DNA from: Aporrectodea caliginosa
Lineage: Eukaryota; Annelida; Clitellata; Crassiclitellata; Lumbricidae
NCBI GenBank assembly: GCA_020284085.1
Contig: JACEVL010000080.1
Location: forward strand, 621,001-685,000
Direction of reading: 5' to 3'
DNA length: 64,000 nt
Position 1 is the stretch's first letter, and every line of letters starts with the position of its first letter. A program made the translations under genes and the position numbers. The notes beneath the pieces were generated by a model. The model made no database searches and was not told the DNA's origin. It saw only the letters and a program-made list of their open reading frames with translations. This document shows positions 1-27,628 of this stretch, piece after piece.

Positions 1-720
1 CCGCATTACATGGAGAGACCTCCAATTAGCCGGCTACCTTGTCCTACGATTGGTTACCGTGTCCAAAGGTAAAGGAAAGGTAAAGTTCAGCATGAAACGA
101 ATAAGAAAAATGTAAGCGTGTTCCACATTGTTTCCGAGATACTGGGCAGCCTTGTGAACTTCCACATCAAAACCCATTGTCCTGGACTTCTCAGCGAGTG
201 AAAGGCTGAGTGTGAAAAGATTCCAGAACTGGTAAGAATGAATAGAACTGCCAAGTATGTTGAGAGCTATAAGACTAATTAGGAATGGTAAGAATGATTG
301 GAACTGGTATTACCTGAAAGTGTCGACATCTCGTAACCGGTAGTCTCAGTCTCCGTGCTTTCTGAGAGGCTCTTGGTGCTGCTGTTCAACAAAAATCCGT
401 CTATTTAGCTATTGGGTTCATGTTCATAAACACTAAGATGGGTAACATTAGACCTATTGACACATTTGACATTGCTGCAACTAATTTAATCTTTTTCTGG
501 TGACTTCTATAACGCCGTTATCATAATGTCCTAGATATGAGTCGATGATCTCTTCAAGCGAAGCTGTAGACCACGAAATCAATCTATTCGAAACCCAGAT
601 TGAAAACAGAGAAACCAGAAGCAGGCTACGTAGTATATGCAAGAGGAAAGTCGTCTACGTATAGACCTGAGTTGTTACCAGTTGTGACCTGTCAGTTTGA
701 TACCGACAATAAACGAAATT

Positions 721-1120
<400 letters not shown>

Positions 1121-1149
1121 TAGCAGACTTGATATAACGAACATCACTT

Positions 1150-1690
1150 ATTGTATTGTATTTGATATAAAGCGCTTCTCACAGCATAAGCCTTTCAGAA
1201 GCGCTCTCAGTGCGAGGTACTCCGTGAGAAAAGGAAGTTTTAAGGTGAGAGAAAGAGGTAGATATGCTGCCAGAGAGGATGGTAGAACTCAAAGAAGGAG
1301 GACGTTCATTCCATAGAGCGGAGCCTATACAGGCAAAGGACCTGGATCGAGCCATTGTAGTCCTCACACGGGGAACGTAAAGGTCAAGCCGGTCAGAGAA
1401 TCTGAGAGGACGCAATGATGTAGCAGAGATGGGACGGAGAATTTGGTGGCAAAGATATTTTAGAGCAAGACCCAGTTGAGATTTGAGCACCAGAATGAGA
1501 ACTTTAAATTGGATGTGCGCAGAGAGAGGAAGAAATTGAAGTTGTTCAGCCATAAATGTAGAGGTATGACAGAATCGAGGAAGGCGAACTGTAAGTCTCA
1601 CAGCAGCATTCAGAACGGACTGAAGAGGAGATAGACGAAACTTGGGTAAGCCAACAAGGAGAGAATTGCAATAGTCAACTGTGACATGCT
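1150..1690 (-). mobile_element. CR1/L2-like LINE, 3' end
   Basis: Minus-strand reading gives the conserved C-terminus of LINE reverse transcriptases: LALKYLCHQILRPISA, VPRVRTTMARSRSFA, SALWNERPPS. Heavily 5'-truncated. It lies in the intron between exons 8 and 9 of gene 0. The AATC array is directly downstream. Confidence 0.75.
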
Positions 1691-2240
1691 GTGATCCTGG
1701 TTTCGGCTTTCTTAATATACAGTAATGACGCTGGCACGATTGTCACGATTGCGCTATAGAAGTTCTGTGGGTTATTGTTATTACTATGAGCAGCATTGCA
1801 AACCTTTCGAGAATCTTGGTGAGCGGCGGAAGACTACCCGTCACACTACCCATTATAGTCTTACGGAGGATGGTCATAAGAGGGAAGGGTCCCTTGTTGC
1901 AGTACAGGCCCTTGCAATCGTCGTAATCTGACTCCAAGACCCAATATCCGCCGAAACCTTCCGTCTTCACAAAGTTCGCCTGCAAATACATAGCAGCTGT
2001 GTTCCTACAGCCTATAACCATGACAACCACACTGCTGGGGCCACGGTTAAGGAGAATTGTTTATGTCTGGGTTGACTAAGACTCGTCAAGTTTAGGCAGG
2101 GAGATTATTATTAAGTTAAACCTATTAATTATTATTATCATTACTATTATTTTTTTTTATTATCTTATATTATTATTATAAGACAAATGCATTTCGTCAA
2201 GTTCAGGAAGGATTATTATTAAGTTAAACCTGTATAGACT

Positions 2241-2261
2241 ATATTATTAATATTATTGTTA

Positions 2262-2329
<68 letters not shown>

Positions 2330-2442
2330 CATAATGTATGTATGTATCACTATTATTGTTATTATTATTATTTTTTTTTGCCCCGAGGTAAACATGATCC
2401 CTCAGGGACTTCAATATTAATTAAAATGATAAAAAGTCTGGA

Positions 2443-2520
<78 letters not shown>

Positions 2521-2541
2521 CATAATGTATGTATGTATCAC

Positions 2542-2598
<57 letters not shown>

Positions 2599-2660
2599 CA
2601 TCATTATTATAATTATCATTATTAATTATTATTATCAATTATTATTAGTAACTTCTTACT
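2241..2660. repeat. Compound (ATT)n array in gene 0 intron 7
   Basis: Three ATT blocks separated by two copies of ATACATAATGTATGTATGTATC, about 190 bp apart, which indicates an internal duplication. A GGT/GAT-rich stretch follows at 2764-2860, as at the same place in genes 1-3. Confidence 0.85.
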
Positions 2661-3367
2661 GTATTATATAATACGAAAGGCATCGAACGATGGCGCACCA
2701 AATGAATCTGGTGATGAAGGTGACGGTGGTGATGATGATGGTGATGCTTTTGTTCCACCGTGCTATTGGTGGTGGTGGTGGTGGTGATGGTGGTGATGGA
2801 TTAGGTGGTGGTGGTGGTGATGATGGATTAGGTGGTGGTGGGTTATGGTGGTGGTAGTGAGATTCAGATTCAGTCTCATGGTTACCTTTTCTGTCAGGCT
2901 TTTATCATCATCGTGGCCCATCCACAATAAACCATTGTAAAAGTATGGCACTCTCGCATCCGACATCCAAACCTTGGTTGTTGAGCTGTCAGAGAGCTTT
3001 TGACAGATCTACAAGAGAACAGAAAACCGGTCAGACCGCGAGACAATGTCACAATGTGCATATACAATATGTATGGATGTTATTATTTACATATTAAATA
3101 TATATATATTGTTAGACTATTTTTAAATATATATATATATATTATTATTATTATTATATGCATATTCCCATGTTATGTATATACATGTATGTATTTATGT
3201 ATACATGCATCCATGCATCAAAATATGTATGTCTTTATGCCTTTTAGAATGTATGCACCTATGTAAGTGTGTATGTATGTATTTATTCATGTATGTATTT
3301 ATGTATGTACTTATTTATGTATGAATTTCTGCATCGAAGTATGCATGTATGTATGTACGTATCTATG

Positions 3368-3665
3368 CAGGGCCGGATTAACGTATAAGCCAAATAAGCC
3401 ATGGCTTAGGGCCCCACAACGTTTTGAGGGCCCCCAACTATCAGGAAATATAAAATCAGATTGTACCAAGGTCCTAATGGACAAAATGACAATGGTAAAT
3501 GCATGTGTTATTATTTAGCCAATATTTCATTAGAAAAATCGCTTATGTACGGATCGAACTTTGTGCACAAAGACACATATTTTTGCATGGCTTTGCGGTT
3601 AGGGCCCCCGGATGTCTTAACCCGGCTCTTGGCTTAGGGCCCCCGAAAGTCTTAATCCGGCCCTG
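3368..3665. mobile_element. 298-bp hAT-like MITE with 8-bp TSD
   Basis: Terminal inverted repeats CAGGGCCGGATTAA and TTAATCCGGCCCTG are flanked by perfect direct repeats TATCTATG at 3360-3367 and 3666-3673. The 8-bp duplication and CAGGG terminus are typical of hAT elements. No open frame. Internal GGGCCCC stretches form a second inverted pair. Confidence 0.88.
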
Positions 3666-3825
3666 TATCTATGTATTTTATGTCGCATCAATTATATTTC
3701 CTATAGTCGTTTTACACAAGACTAACTAATTGATCCACCAAGTGCTTTTTAAAAGTATTCTGATTATGGTTTATTTACGCATCTGCATAGTCACATGTTT
3801 ATGTATATATGTTACAGTGAATGTG

Positions 3826-3976
3826 TATAATCAGGGTATGTGTATAATTCATGTATATCGAATAACCCTAACATACCCTAATCCCTTATCCTCCTAACCC
3901 TCTAATGTATTAACCTAACCCTAAACTTAAACCCTAGACCTAAATTTTCAGGCCATATACACATACCCTGATTATA
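3826..3976. mobile_element. 151-bp foldback element with telomere-like interior
   Basis: Exact 21-bp inverted repeats at 3826-3846 and 3956-3976 (TATAATCAGGG outward) enclose degenerate CCCTAA/CCTAACCCTAA units. It sits between two direct repeats of about 130 bp (3688-3820 and 4136-4270), both starting ATTTCCTATAGTCG. Confidence 0.7.
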
Positions 3977-5472
3977 AACATTTATTTATTTATTTTTATT
4001 TTTCATGTATGCCCCTTTATGTATGTACTTCATTTATGTCCCAGCCCAACCCCGGTCGAACAGGAAGTCTTAAGAGAACTGAGAAATGAGGCAGAGTGAC
4101 CAGCAGGTGTAGCCGAAGCATGGTCGGAGCCCATTCCATATTTCCTATAGTCGCCACGGACAAGACTAACTAATTGATCCACACATGCCCTTGAAATTTC
4201 AAAGTATATTCTGATTATGGATTATACACATCTCCCTGTAACATATATTTATGTATATATGTTAAAGTGATATAACTTTTGTTCTGTTTGAAATTATTTG
4301 GTGAAACTTGGCCTTGGCCTTTGTACGTTGAGATGAATTACCTTTAAGCCTGTGAAACGCGATTTATAAATTCTTACTTTTGACCGAAATATTTACAAAA
4401 ACCCTTTGGGGTCACTTTTTTTGACCACCCTGTATATGCTTCTATATGTGTGTTTGTACGCATGTATTTTTTTCTTTACCTGAGGTACAAGTTATCCCCA
4501 AGGATTTAAAAAATCTGAGATAGCAGCGCTGCAGCAGCAGCAGTAGTAAAAGTATTAGTAATAGCAGTATTGCTGTTGTTACTACTAGTATTATTAGTAT
4601 AGTAGCAGTAGTTGTAGGGCCTTCTAATAGTATAATCATATTAAGATTTATAGAGTGCAATTTAATATAAGTAACTACAGCGGAAATTCGCTTCAAAAAC
4701 CATTTTGGATTGAGAGGCAACTGACCTCGAAGTAACCCAGCAATCCTGATGTCTGGGTACATTCTCCAGGGGGGCTAGGTCCAACAGTAGTAGCTCCGAT
4801 GCCGTGGTTGTTACTGTCCGCCAGGGTGAATCCCCGTCCATACGTTGCCATTCCTATCATTAACTTTTCCTTCGGGACACCGAGTGTATTCCAGTAAGTC
4901 GCCGACCCTTGCTTAAAACAAGTTTCAGAAAAAAACTATGAGCACTGGAAGAATGAAAGGCAGAATTTTAACGTTCCTAGTTAACTAGATTTATTATGGA
5001 ATGATCTTCTGCTACAGACGAACAATAAGGTTGACAAACGATAATTACGAATAATTAATATAGCGATAATTATCAGAATTACGATTCTTGCCATTATTAT
5101 TACGATTTTATTATGAGCAAGTTTGTGGTTATGATCAGTGATGGGAAGTATTTAAAATACTAGTATTTAAAATAGTATTTTAAATACAAACAAAGTATTT
5201 TGTACTTGTATTTAAAATACTTTCGTTATGAAGTATTTATACTTTTACTTAAAATACTTTTAGGGCAGTATTTTGTATTTTAAATTATGAAGCTCCAAAA
5301 TACTATTTCAAAATACTTTTACATCTCATTTCCTGCCAAAATTATTGCTGGTGATTTATTTTTGGGCTAGGTCAGTCATGCGTTGTTGACAACTTGTGTG
5401 AGATATCTATGGTTCTGTGCGCTCACCGGATATTCCGGAATGTAAAAGTCTAGCGCGTGACAATCACTGATA

Positions 5473-5673
5473 ATGGCGGATACAGTAGAAACAAGCGTGC
5501 TACCTCAGTTACCTGCTATTTTAAATGGCAAATTTTTTTCTATCGTCAAGCAGAATAATAAGACAGTAACCGTAAAGTGTCAGTTTTGCCCGAACAGTTT
5601 GCTCAATGCACGGACTGATGCAACATCGAAACATTTGAAGGTAAGGAATTTTGGCGCGTTTTTAGTTGCTTAG
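5473..5673 (+). pseudogene. hAT transposase N-terminal fragment (BED zinc finger)
   Basis: Open frame of 66 codons with VTVKCQFCPNSLLNARTDA, matching the start of BED fingers, then HLK before a probable donor (AAG|GTAAGG). The rest of the catalytic domain is not found downstream. Confidence 0.6.
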
Positions 5674-6246
5674 GCCTACCCGTTAGTTTGCCCGATTTTA
5701 CAGTCGCGAAATCGCGAATGATGATTACACTAAGTTATTAACAAATTAGTAATCTGTCGTTTTAGCGGACGAAATTATTCGCCATTGCATGGGATTTAGC
5801 GTTTATAGCATAGAAGTTGGATTGACGAAAATAATTATTGCCAAATAGAAGTCAGATTGATGAAAACAATTGTACTTCAGTGGAAGTGGAATTTATGAAA
5901 ACATTGGTAAACGTGTATTTTAGCGTCATAAATTATTCGCTCGTTGCAGCATTGTTATTTTTAATCAATCCAACTTCGACTTTGGCGAGAATCCTTTTCA
6001 TCGACCCATCTTCTGTTTAGGCAAGAATTTGTTTGACCAAACCCGCTTCTATTTCGTCAGCAAATATTTTTCATCAATATAACTTTTATTTAATTTAAAC
6101 TTATTGTTCATCAATCCAGCTTCAATTTCAGCAAGATTGTTTAATCAATTCCTCTAAAAAAGTCTAAATGGAAGGCCGATTGATGACAATGATTCATGCT
6201 AAAGTGCATCCATATTTCAAAATCTGTGCTGCAATGTTTTGTTTTT

Positions 6247-6480
6247 AAGGTAACGGTGGAGTGTCTAAGATATCTGGCCGAGCCATGTTTAACATCACTG
6301 GATTGTCTCCACGCGTTTCCATCAGTGAAAGTCATCTTCCGGAAGCTGAACGCAACTGTGCCATCATCAGCACCAGTTGAGAGATTATTCTCAAAAGGAT
6401 CGCTGATATCATTGCCAAGGCGCAATCGATTGAACGGTAAACATTTTGAGCAGCTGCTCATAATGAAGGCCAATGCCTAA
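6247..6480 (+). pseudogene. hAT transposase C-terminal fragment
   Basis: The frame ends with the hAT dimerisation-region signature (LNATVPSSAPVERLFSKGS, LPRRNRLNGKHFEQLL) and a stop. It probably starts at an acceptor near 6249 (TTTTAAG). It is separated from the N-terminal part by about 0.6 kb without coding sequence. Confidence 0.65.
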
Positions 6481-6757
6481 GCACCAGTAGTATAAGGACA
6501 AGGACAGCCGAAATGGAGATATGCTAAGAGATTTAGTTTAAATTTATATGCCACGTGCATAGTTATGACATTGAGAAACTTTGGGAACAAGTATTTTGGA
6601 CTTAGTATTTTAAATACTTTTTGCAGCCAAGTATTTTGTACTTGTATTTTAAATACTTTTGTCATAAAGTATTTTTACTTGTATTTTAAATACTTTTATG
6701 ATCAAGTATTTGTACTTATACTCAAAATACTTTTAAAAAGTATTTTCCCCATCACTT

Positions 6758-9126
6758 TAGAAATTGCGAGATTACGATTACGGTTATATCTTTGCGCATG
6801 AACCTCAATTGTTTAATGTAAATAATATATTTGTTGTCCAAATCCAGAACAATCGAAAATACTAACCAGCCCGGACAAACAGAACTGCCGATAACCCTAT
6901 GAATATTAAAGCCAACAGATTCTTCATTTCTTCAGTTTAGAGCAGCGACTTTCAGCTGCAGCTGCACCTAACTAGTGAAGCTATATTAACCTCACGCGAA
7001 ATTCAACATGCACAAAATGCCTAGCCGTAACGAAAAGCTAAATATCAGTCTTTAATTCACCAAATCTTGGGTAGCACAAAAAAGAAATAGCAGTCTTCTG
7101 GATAGCCGACAGTCTTAATAATATTATGCATGCAGTGCAGTACCGATACAGTAGGCCTAGAGTGCAGTACCGATAAAAATGGCGATACTAATGAAATGCT
7201 AATTGGCGATACTAAGCCATTACTCTGTAATTACTCTGTTGTCCTAAAGAACGGAATCCGAGATGGTTGCACTCGCTAGATGATTTTGATATTGATCTCG
7301 ATAAAAAGTCTTTTTGCAATTATAGTGCATATGCAAATGTTTTTAGTAAATACAGGTGCATAGTTGAAATTTAGAGTGCATATCAAGGCAATTATAAGCA
7401 TGATATATATACTGCTTCTATAATGTAAGGCGTTGCTGAATGAATATTTTTTTATCATCTAAAATTACAGAAGTGCGTTTCATGAATTGCCTGATGTAAG
7501 TTTCCATCTCCAGCACACCCATCCTACTGCGAACAGAGTAGTAGTAGTTTCAGTTTAACGACACTGTGTGATAACAAAGATCATTAGCGTCGCCCTCCTC
7601 CTGTATCCAGGCTTGGGACTGGCATTGTCAGAAAGCGAACAGTGGCGGAGTTTAAACTGCGGATAGAGGCCGATGTTTTGTCATAACGGACTGATGTTAA
7701 CAAAGGTGTGTATATATAGTGTAGATGCTAGTGGACTTTAGTAAAGTTTCCGTTGATGTACGTAATTGAGTGTCTGTGTTGGAATAACACTTCGAAAACG
7801 TTACCTACTGGTGTGTGCTTAAATTGCTCAGCCATATGTGGCGATTCTGAAAATGTTTGCAAATCCAAAACCTAAGCCTATATGATGAGTCAATGACCGA
7901 TACTCGCTATTTGCTATTTCGGATTACACATGAAATGTGTGAAACAAGATGCATGTGATCGACTACTGTAAGAAAGGTGACAGATATCCGCTTTAAAGTG
8001 GCGGTTTTCAAGGTTCAGAAGGCGGATCGCAAAATTCTGAGTTGCGAGATCCGGCTGAATTTAACCACTGCTAATTTTATCATTGCTCAGTCCGGGATAA
8101 GAAAATTATGTTCACACTACTATTATTAGATTAATTTGTACCCAAGCTGTGGCGAAATAATATGGGCATTAAAAATAAAGTTCCAATTAAAGCCATTCAC
8201 TCGTTCGTTCATTCATTTATTCATTCATGTAACGGAATCGGTTGATGACTTGCGCTGCAGATAGTGGCGCGATAGAAACGACTAATTAGTCATTACCATT
8301 CCAATTATTGTTCTGTCTATTGTGCAACTGCACGCGCCGTACATATGCTGTCGAACTTTTAATCCTAGGGATTGGCCCACTGTTTGTCAGAACTGGTGAG
8401 CCGTAGCATCATCGTGATCTTTTTTCTATAGTTTCTTCAAAAGAAGCGAAGTGATTAAGTAAAATGAAGTGTAGTGATTAAGTAAATGAAGTGTAGTGAT
8501 TAAGTAACATTCAGAAGAGATAACTCAACTTTCTCGTATCTCTTTGTAAGTTTAGAGACTTTAGCATTAGTATATACCCATGATTTAATTAGCCGCTATC
8601 CCGCCAGCATGCCCACATCATGCATGGAGACCATAATTATAGGACCCATATTTCCATATCGGGTCGGTTTATGCGACTTGCATATTTCCCATCTATAATG
8701 TCTATTGAAATGCAGCCATGGTAAAAATCTACGTCAAAATTCATTCTCTATCATTATGGTTTCAAACCCCTAAATTATTGGCGTATCAGTGCACATATGA
8801 GTTTATAATTAGTCCTTGACGCACATACATGTAGCATATGGTCGGGTGGAGAAGCAAAACTGCTTTGTTTGTAAAATGTTGGGTCTTTGGGAAAATCGTA
8901 AATTCTAGGCATGTGATCTATTTACTTCGGTTGGTGTGTCTGTATTGCTTTAAAACATAATCATGATTTCTTCCGAGGCCCTTCAGAACCCATACATCTG
9001 CAAGTGGATAACTCTGATGATTACTGCGAATGACTACTAACCTATTAAAGAGATAAAAATTTCTCCAGGTTAACTGAATTTTAAGAGAATATAAAGTCGA
9101 CAACTGGCATATTTCGTTAATCATTA
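6758..9126. other. Spacer between gene 0 and gene 1
   Basis: No gene seen. From about 7545 to 9126 it is similar to 25715-27622, the 3' flank of gene 2, which marks this as the duplicated downstream region of gene 1. 6760-7540 has no match elsewhere in the window, and the missing 5' exons of gene 0 are not there. Confidence 0.7.
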
Positions 9127-9132
9127 TTTATT
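9127..9132 (-). terminator. Polyadenylation signal of gene 1
   Basis: AATAAA on the minus strand about 150 nt past the stop, in sequence shared with the gene 2 3' flank. Confidence 0.6.
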
Positions 9133-9283
9133 AGCTCACGATATAATAGGAAATATAAATATACACACTTAAGCAACGTGCCATATTGTATTTCGTCATA
9201 TATTATCAGTTTCATTAAGACCGCATCGTATGTTCTTCAAACATAACAATGTCATCATAAACTGAAGACCACAGATCGACAGA

Positions 9284-23801
<14,518 letters not shown>

Positions 23802-23910
23802 TCCGCAGGTGGTTGTCTTGACGATTCTGACGAAGGACTCGACCAAGTGCTGAGCTGCTGAGACAGGTAGAACGTCGACGACTATGGTTCAGTCATTGTC
23901 TGCGACTGGC

Positions 23911-23917
23911 TTTTATA
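23911..23917 (-). promoter_or_regulatory. TATA box of gene 1
   Basis: TATAAAA on the minus strand, 110 bp upstream of the ATG at 23801. Position and about 300 bp of surrounding sequence are conserved at genes 2 and 3, so the 5' UTR is probably about 80 nt. Confidence 0.75.
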
Positions 23918-24269
23918 GTCGATCGCTTGACAAGCCATTAACTAGTAATAAATATCCCAATTAAAAGTCTTCGTTTCAATCTAAAAAAACGAGATAGACG
24001 CCAAAGGGATCCACAAGGACGAAGCCGGAACTAGAGAGGAGGACAGAATGACTCAGAGTAAGATGGAGACATACATGCAGACAGACAGAAAGAAGCAAAG
24101 ACAGACGGGTAAGGGGAAGGAGTCGAAGTCATACGATAATTGAGTTTGAAAGCAGATGTGTATACAATATACGTAGTCCAACATGGTCTATGTAGGCCGA
24201 CAGGTGCAGACCCACGTATTGTGTCTAATCAACAATTCTAAAAATGCATTCATATCGAACATTTGTATA

Positions 24270-25075
24270 GCGCTCCTTTAGGAAAACTACTCACACTCCA
24301 GCACGGCCAATAAGAACTGTTTTAAGGTGAGAAAAGAACAGAGGAGAGAAGGTCCTTGGAAAGAGGCGAAGCTCCAGAGGGAGGCCATTCCAGGTCGAGG
24401 GACCCACCACCAAGAAAGCGCAGTACTGCATAGTGGGGGTTCTGGCAAAAGGGACAAGTAGAAGACCCTGTTCAGATGAGCGGAGTGATCGAGAGCCCCT
24501 AGCACTAAGGACAGGGCAACATAGTTCGCCAAGATAGGCAGGAGCGAGATCCAATATGCAGCGCCAGACTAGGGCAGCTATCCTATACGAAATCCGCTGA
24601 TCAGGGGGGAGACAGTGGAGAACGTCGCGCATGTATCTAGAGACATGGCCAAATTTTGGTATGCGGCCGACAAGGCGGGCAGCAGAACGCCAGATCCGAT
24701 CCAAGCACTCCAGTCGAACAGCCGGGAGGCCAGCGTAGAGCGAGCAACAGTAGTCAAGTGTGGTTGTGACGAAGGCATGGGTAAGAGTGGAGGTACATTT
24801 AGCAGAAGTAGTGAATGAACGGGCGATAGTGCGGAGCTGCCGCAATTGGTAGAAGCAGTCACGGCTAAGGAGGTTGATATGAGGAGCAAAGGTGAGCTCT
24901 CGGTCCAAGGTGACGCCTAGGTCACTCACGACAGAGGAGAAGATGAAAAGAGGGAAGGCGGCAGCGAGGGCAGCCATGTCTAACCTAGCCAGTTGCTGGC
25001 GGGTGCCCAGCCAGATGAACTGAGTTTTAACAGAGTTAAGCCGCAGCCGGTTAAACGACATCCAGATCTCAAGGT
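24270..25075 (-). mobile_element. CR1/L2-like LINE, reverse-transcriptase C-terminal part
   Basis: A 256-codon minus-strand open frame (24291-25061) begins MSFNRLRLNSVKTQFIWLG and runs through VTLDRELTFAPHI, DYCCSLYAGLP and GPSTWNGLPLELR to the stop. The catalytic motifs are upstream and lost. It is the longest intact LINE frame upstream of gene 1 and probably a recent insertion. It lies about 370 bp upstream of the gene 1 TATA box. Confidence 0.82.
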
Positions 25076-25199
25076 TTGTCGCAATGATCGCTCGGTAGTG
25101 CGTTCAGTATACAGGTACTAAGGTGTAGAGAGGAGAAAGATCTGCTGAGGGTATCAAGGCAGATAAGTTGAGCTAAAACTCTTGAGCTAGAATCCTGGA

Positions 25200-25610
25200 G
25201 AGGTAGAAAAAACCATATTAATAAGAGAACTAGAAAATTTTCTCAGAGGGGAACATATTTTGTCGAACTTGCGCTCAGTAGCTCGGCGCACAGTAGGCTA
25301 GTTTAAATTAGACCCTGATGACAAGTATTGGTTGATGAACACTTGACTTCGAAAAAGCACATTAATCAACTACCCAAGAAAGCATCAAAGACTTAGGAAT
25401 TCTACCTGTTTACATCATAGGCTACGATGAAATGTAAATAAGTATGTAGCCTACCTGTGACGAATTGCGATTATAACTAACAGCTGTTGGGCCGTGAATG
25501 GACGGTTGTGCCTTGAGCATCTGTAAATAGGCGCTTAAGAAAGATTGCGCCAAATTGGACGTTCATGTTTGACTGAGACCAATAGCTGTACGGGCACAGG
25601 GTCATCCGGA
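25200..25610. repeat. Dispersed repeat E, copy 1
   Basis: Matches 42680-43175 in opposite orientation, and partly 55005-55165. Shared landmarks are TGACGAATTGCGATTATAAC, the TGTTGGGCCGTG region and GAGAACTAGAAAATTTTCTCAGA. No coding sequence recognised. Confidence 0.6.
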
Positions 25611-25714
25611 AGTGAGGTGCTGTGGGTCATGCGGGAAATAAATGATGCTGATCAGGTAGTCGATGTTTACCACTCGTCGGAATTAGAAGGTTTGAGACTC
25701 AGCTCAGCGGACAG

Positions 25715-27622
25715 AGTAGTTTCAGTTGGACAACACTCTGTGATAACAAAGATCATTGACGTCGCCCTCCTCTTTTATCCAGACTTGGGACTGGCGCTGT
25801 CAGTGAACAAACAGTGGTGGAGTGTCAGAGGACAGAGAACAGAGGCCGATGTTTTGACTTAACGGACTGATGTTACCAAAGGTGTGTATATGGTGTAGAT
25901 GCTAGTGGACTTTAGTAAGGTTTCCGTTGATGTACGTAATTGAGTGTCTGTGTTGGAATAACACTTCGAAAATGTCACCTACTGGTTTGTGCCTAAATTG
26001 ATTAGCCAGAGGTGAGGATTCTGAAAGTTTTTCCAAATCCAAAACCTAAGACTATCTGTTGAGTCAATGACCGATACTCGCTATTTGCTATTTCGGATTA
26101 CACGTGAAATGTGTGAAACAAGATGCATGTGATCGACTACTGTAAGAAAGGTGACAGATCACCGCTGTTAAAGTGACGGATCTCAAGGTTCAAGAGGCGG
26201 ATCGCAAAAATTCCGAGTTGGAGATCCGGCTGAATTTAACCACTGCTGGCTATATCATTGCTCAGTCCAGGATAAGAAAATAATATCCACGCTGCTATTA
26301 TTAGATTAATTTGTACCTAAGCTGATGTGAAATAATTTGGGCATAAAACTAAAGTTCCAAATAAAGCCATTCACTCGTTCGTGCATTCATTTATTCATTC
26401 ATGTAACGGAATCGATTTATGACTTGCGCTGTAGACAGTGGCGCGATAGAAGCTACAAGTTCCCATTCCAATTATTGTTCTGTCTATTGAATAAGCTGTT
26501 AATATGCTGTGAATAAGCTGTGAATAAGCTGGTCCCGCGACTTCGCTTTTGTGGGCGCTGTAGAAGTTCCGAGTTTACGATATTGTGCAACTTCACGCGC
26601 CGTGCCTATGCTGTCAAACGTTTAATCCCAAGGATAGGCCCACTGTTTGTCAGAACTGGTGAGCCGTAACATCATCGTGATGTTTTTTCTATAGTTTCTT
26701 CAATGAGGCGTAGCGAGAAAGAAGAGACAACGCAACTTTCTTCTATCTCTTTATAAGTTTAGAGACTTAAGCATTATTATAGGCCTATACTCCGGATTTC
26801 ATTAGCCGCTATCCCGTCAGCATGCCCACATGCATAGAGACAATAACAGGACGCATATGTATGGTGTGGATGTTTCCCATCTAATGTCTGTGGAAATGCT
26901 GGCAGGGTAAAAACCTATGTCAAAATTCATTCTCTGTCTTTATGTTCTCTAATTATTGGCGTATCAGCGCACATATGAGTTTGTAGTTAGTCCTTGACGC
27001 ACATAGCATAATGGTCAGATAGAGAAAGAAAACTGCCTGCTTTGTAAAATGTTGGGTCTTTGGGGAAATCGTATATTCTAGGCATGTGATTTTTAAATTC
27101 GGTTGACAGGTCTATATCAGGGCTGTTAAAGGCTTGGTTTAAGTTAAACTATAACTATTTTTCAAAAAGCTTAACTAAAAACCGCAAATTTTTAAAATAT
27201 TTTAAAACTTTTTACAAATTTCAAAATTATAAATGCCAAAAATGTCGTCTCTTCAACTTTCTTGGCAATTGTTTTATGGTCTTTGTTAACTTCTAGTTTG
27301 CATGACATTCTACGGTTCTACTGTACAAAGCTAGTTAATTTCATTTATATGCAGCTTTTCATTTTGAAAAAAGTTTGGTTTTCTGCACTCCTGGTCTATT
27401 AGACTTTTGCTTTAAAGTATAATCATGATTTCTTACGAGGCCCTAAATAACCCATACGTCTGCAAGTGGGGAACCCTGATGACTACTGCGAATCACTGCT
27501 AACCTATTAAAGAGATGATTACTGCGAATGACTGCTAACCCATTAAAGAGATAAAATATCTCAAGGTAACTGAATTTTAAGAGAATATAAAGTCGACAAC
27601 TGGAATGTTTCGTTAATCATTC
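25715..27622. other. Spacer between genes 1 and 2 (3' flank of gene 2)
   Basis: Long similarity to 7545-9126 identifies it as the duplicated 3' flank of the gene unit. It differs by an extra 276-bp element (27118-27393). No gene seen. Confidence 0.7.
27118..27393. mobile_element. 276-bp hAT-like MITE
   Basis: Starts CAGGGCTGTTAAAGG and ends GCACTCCTG, with imperfect 8-bp flanks GTCTATAT and GTCTATTA. Missing from the paralogous spacer near 8935, where GTCTGTAT remains. Confidence 0.65.
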
Positions 27623-27628
27623 TTTATT
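27623..27628 (-). terminator. Polyadenylation signal of gene 2
   Basis: AATAAA on the minus strand at the position equivalent to that of gene 1. The equivalent part of gene 3 is replaced by a repeat ending at 43671. Confidence 0.6.

Larger units (their letters stand above)
5136..6757 (+). mobile_element. Decayed hAT transposon with BED finger and dimerisation-domain remnants
   Basis: Left end CAGTGATGGGAAGTA and right end CCCCATCACTT are inverted repeats, with many AAGTATTTTAAATAC subterminal motifs at both ends. On the plus strand 5473-5673 begins MADTVETSVLPQL and has a BED-type zinc finger start (CQFCPNSLL, then HLK). Then 6247-6480 has the conserved hAT C-terminus (SSAPVERLFSKGS, LPRRNRLNG). 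The central transposase is missing. The terminal G of the right end is mutated and no clear target duplication is seen. It is inserted in the intron just upstream of gene 0 exon 6. Confidence 0.8.

Noticed and set aside
5838..6020. Small frame inside the hAT element
   Set aside because: No domain, and it lies in the degraded middle of the transposon.
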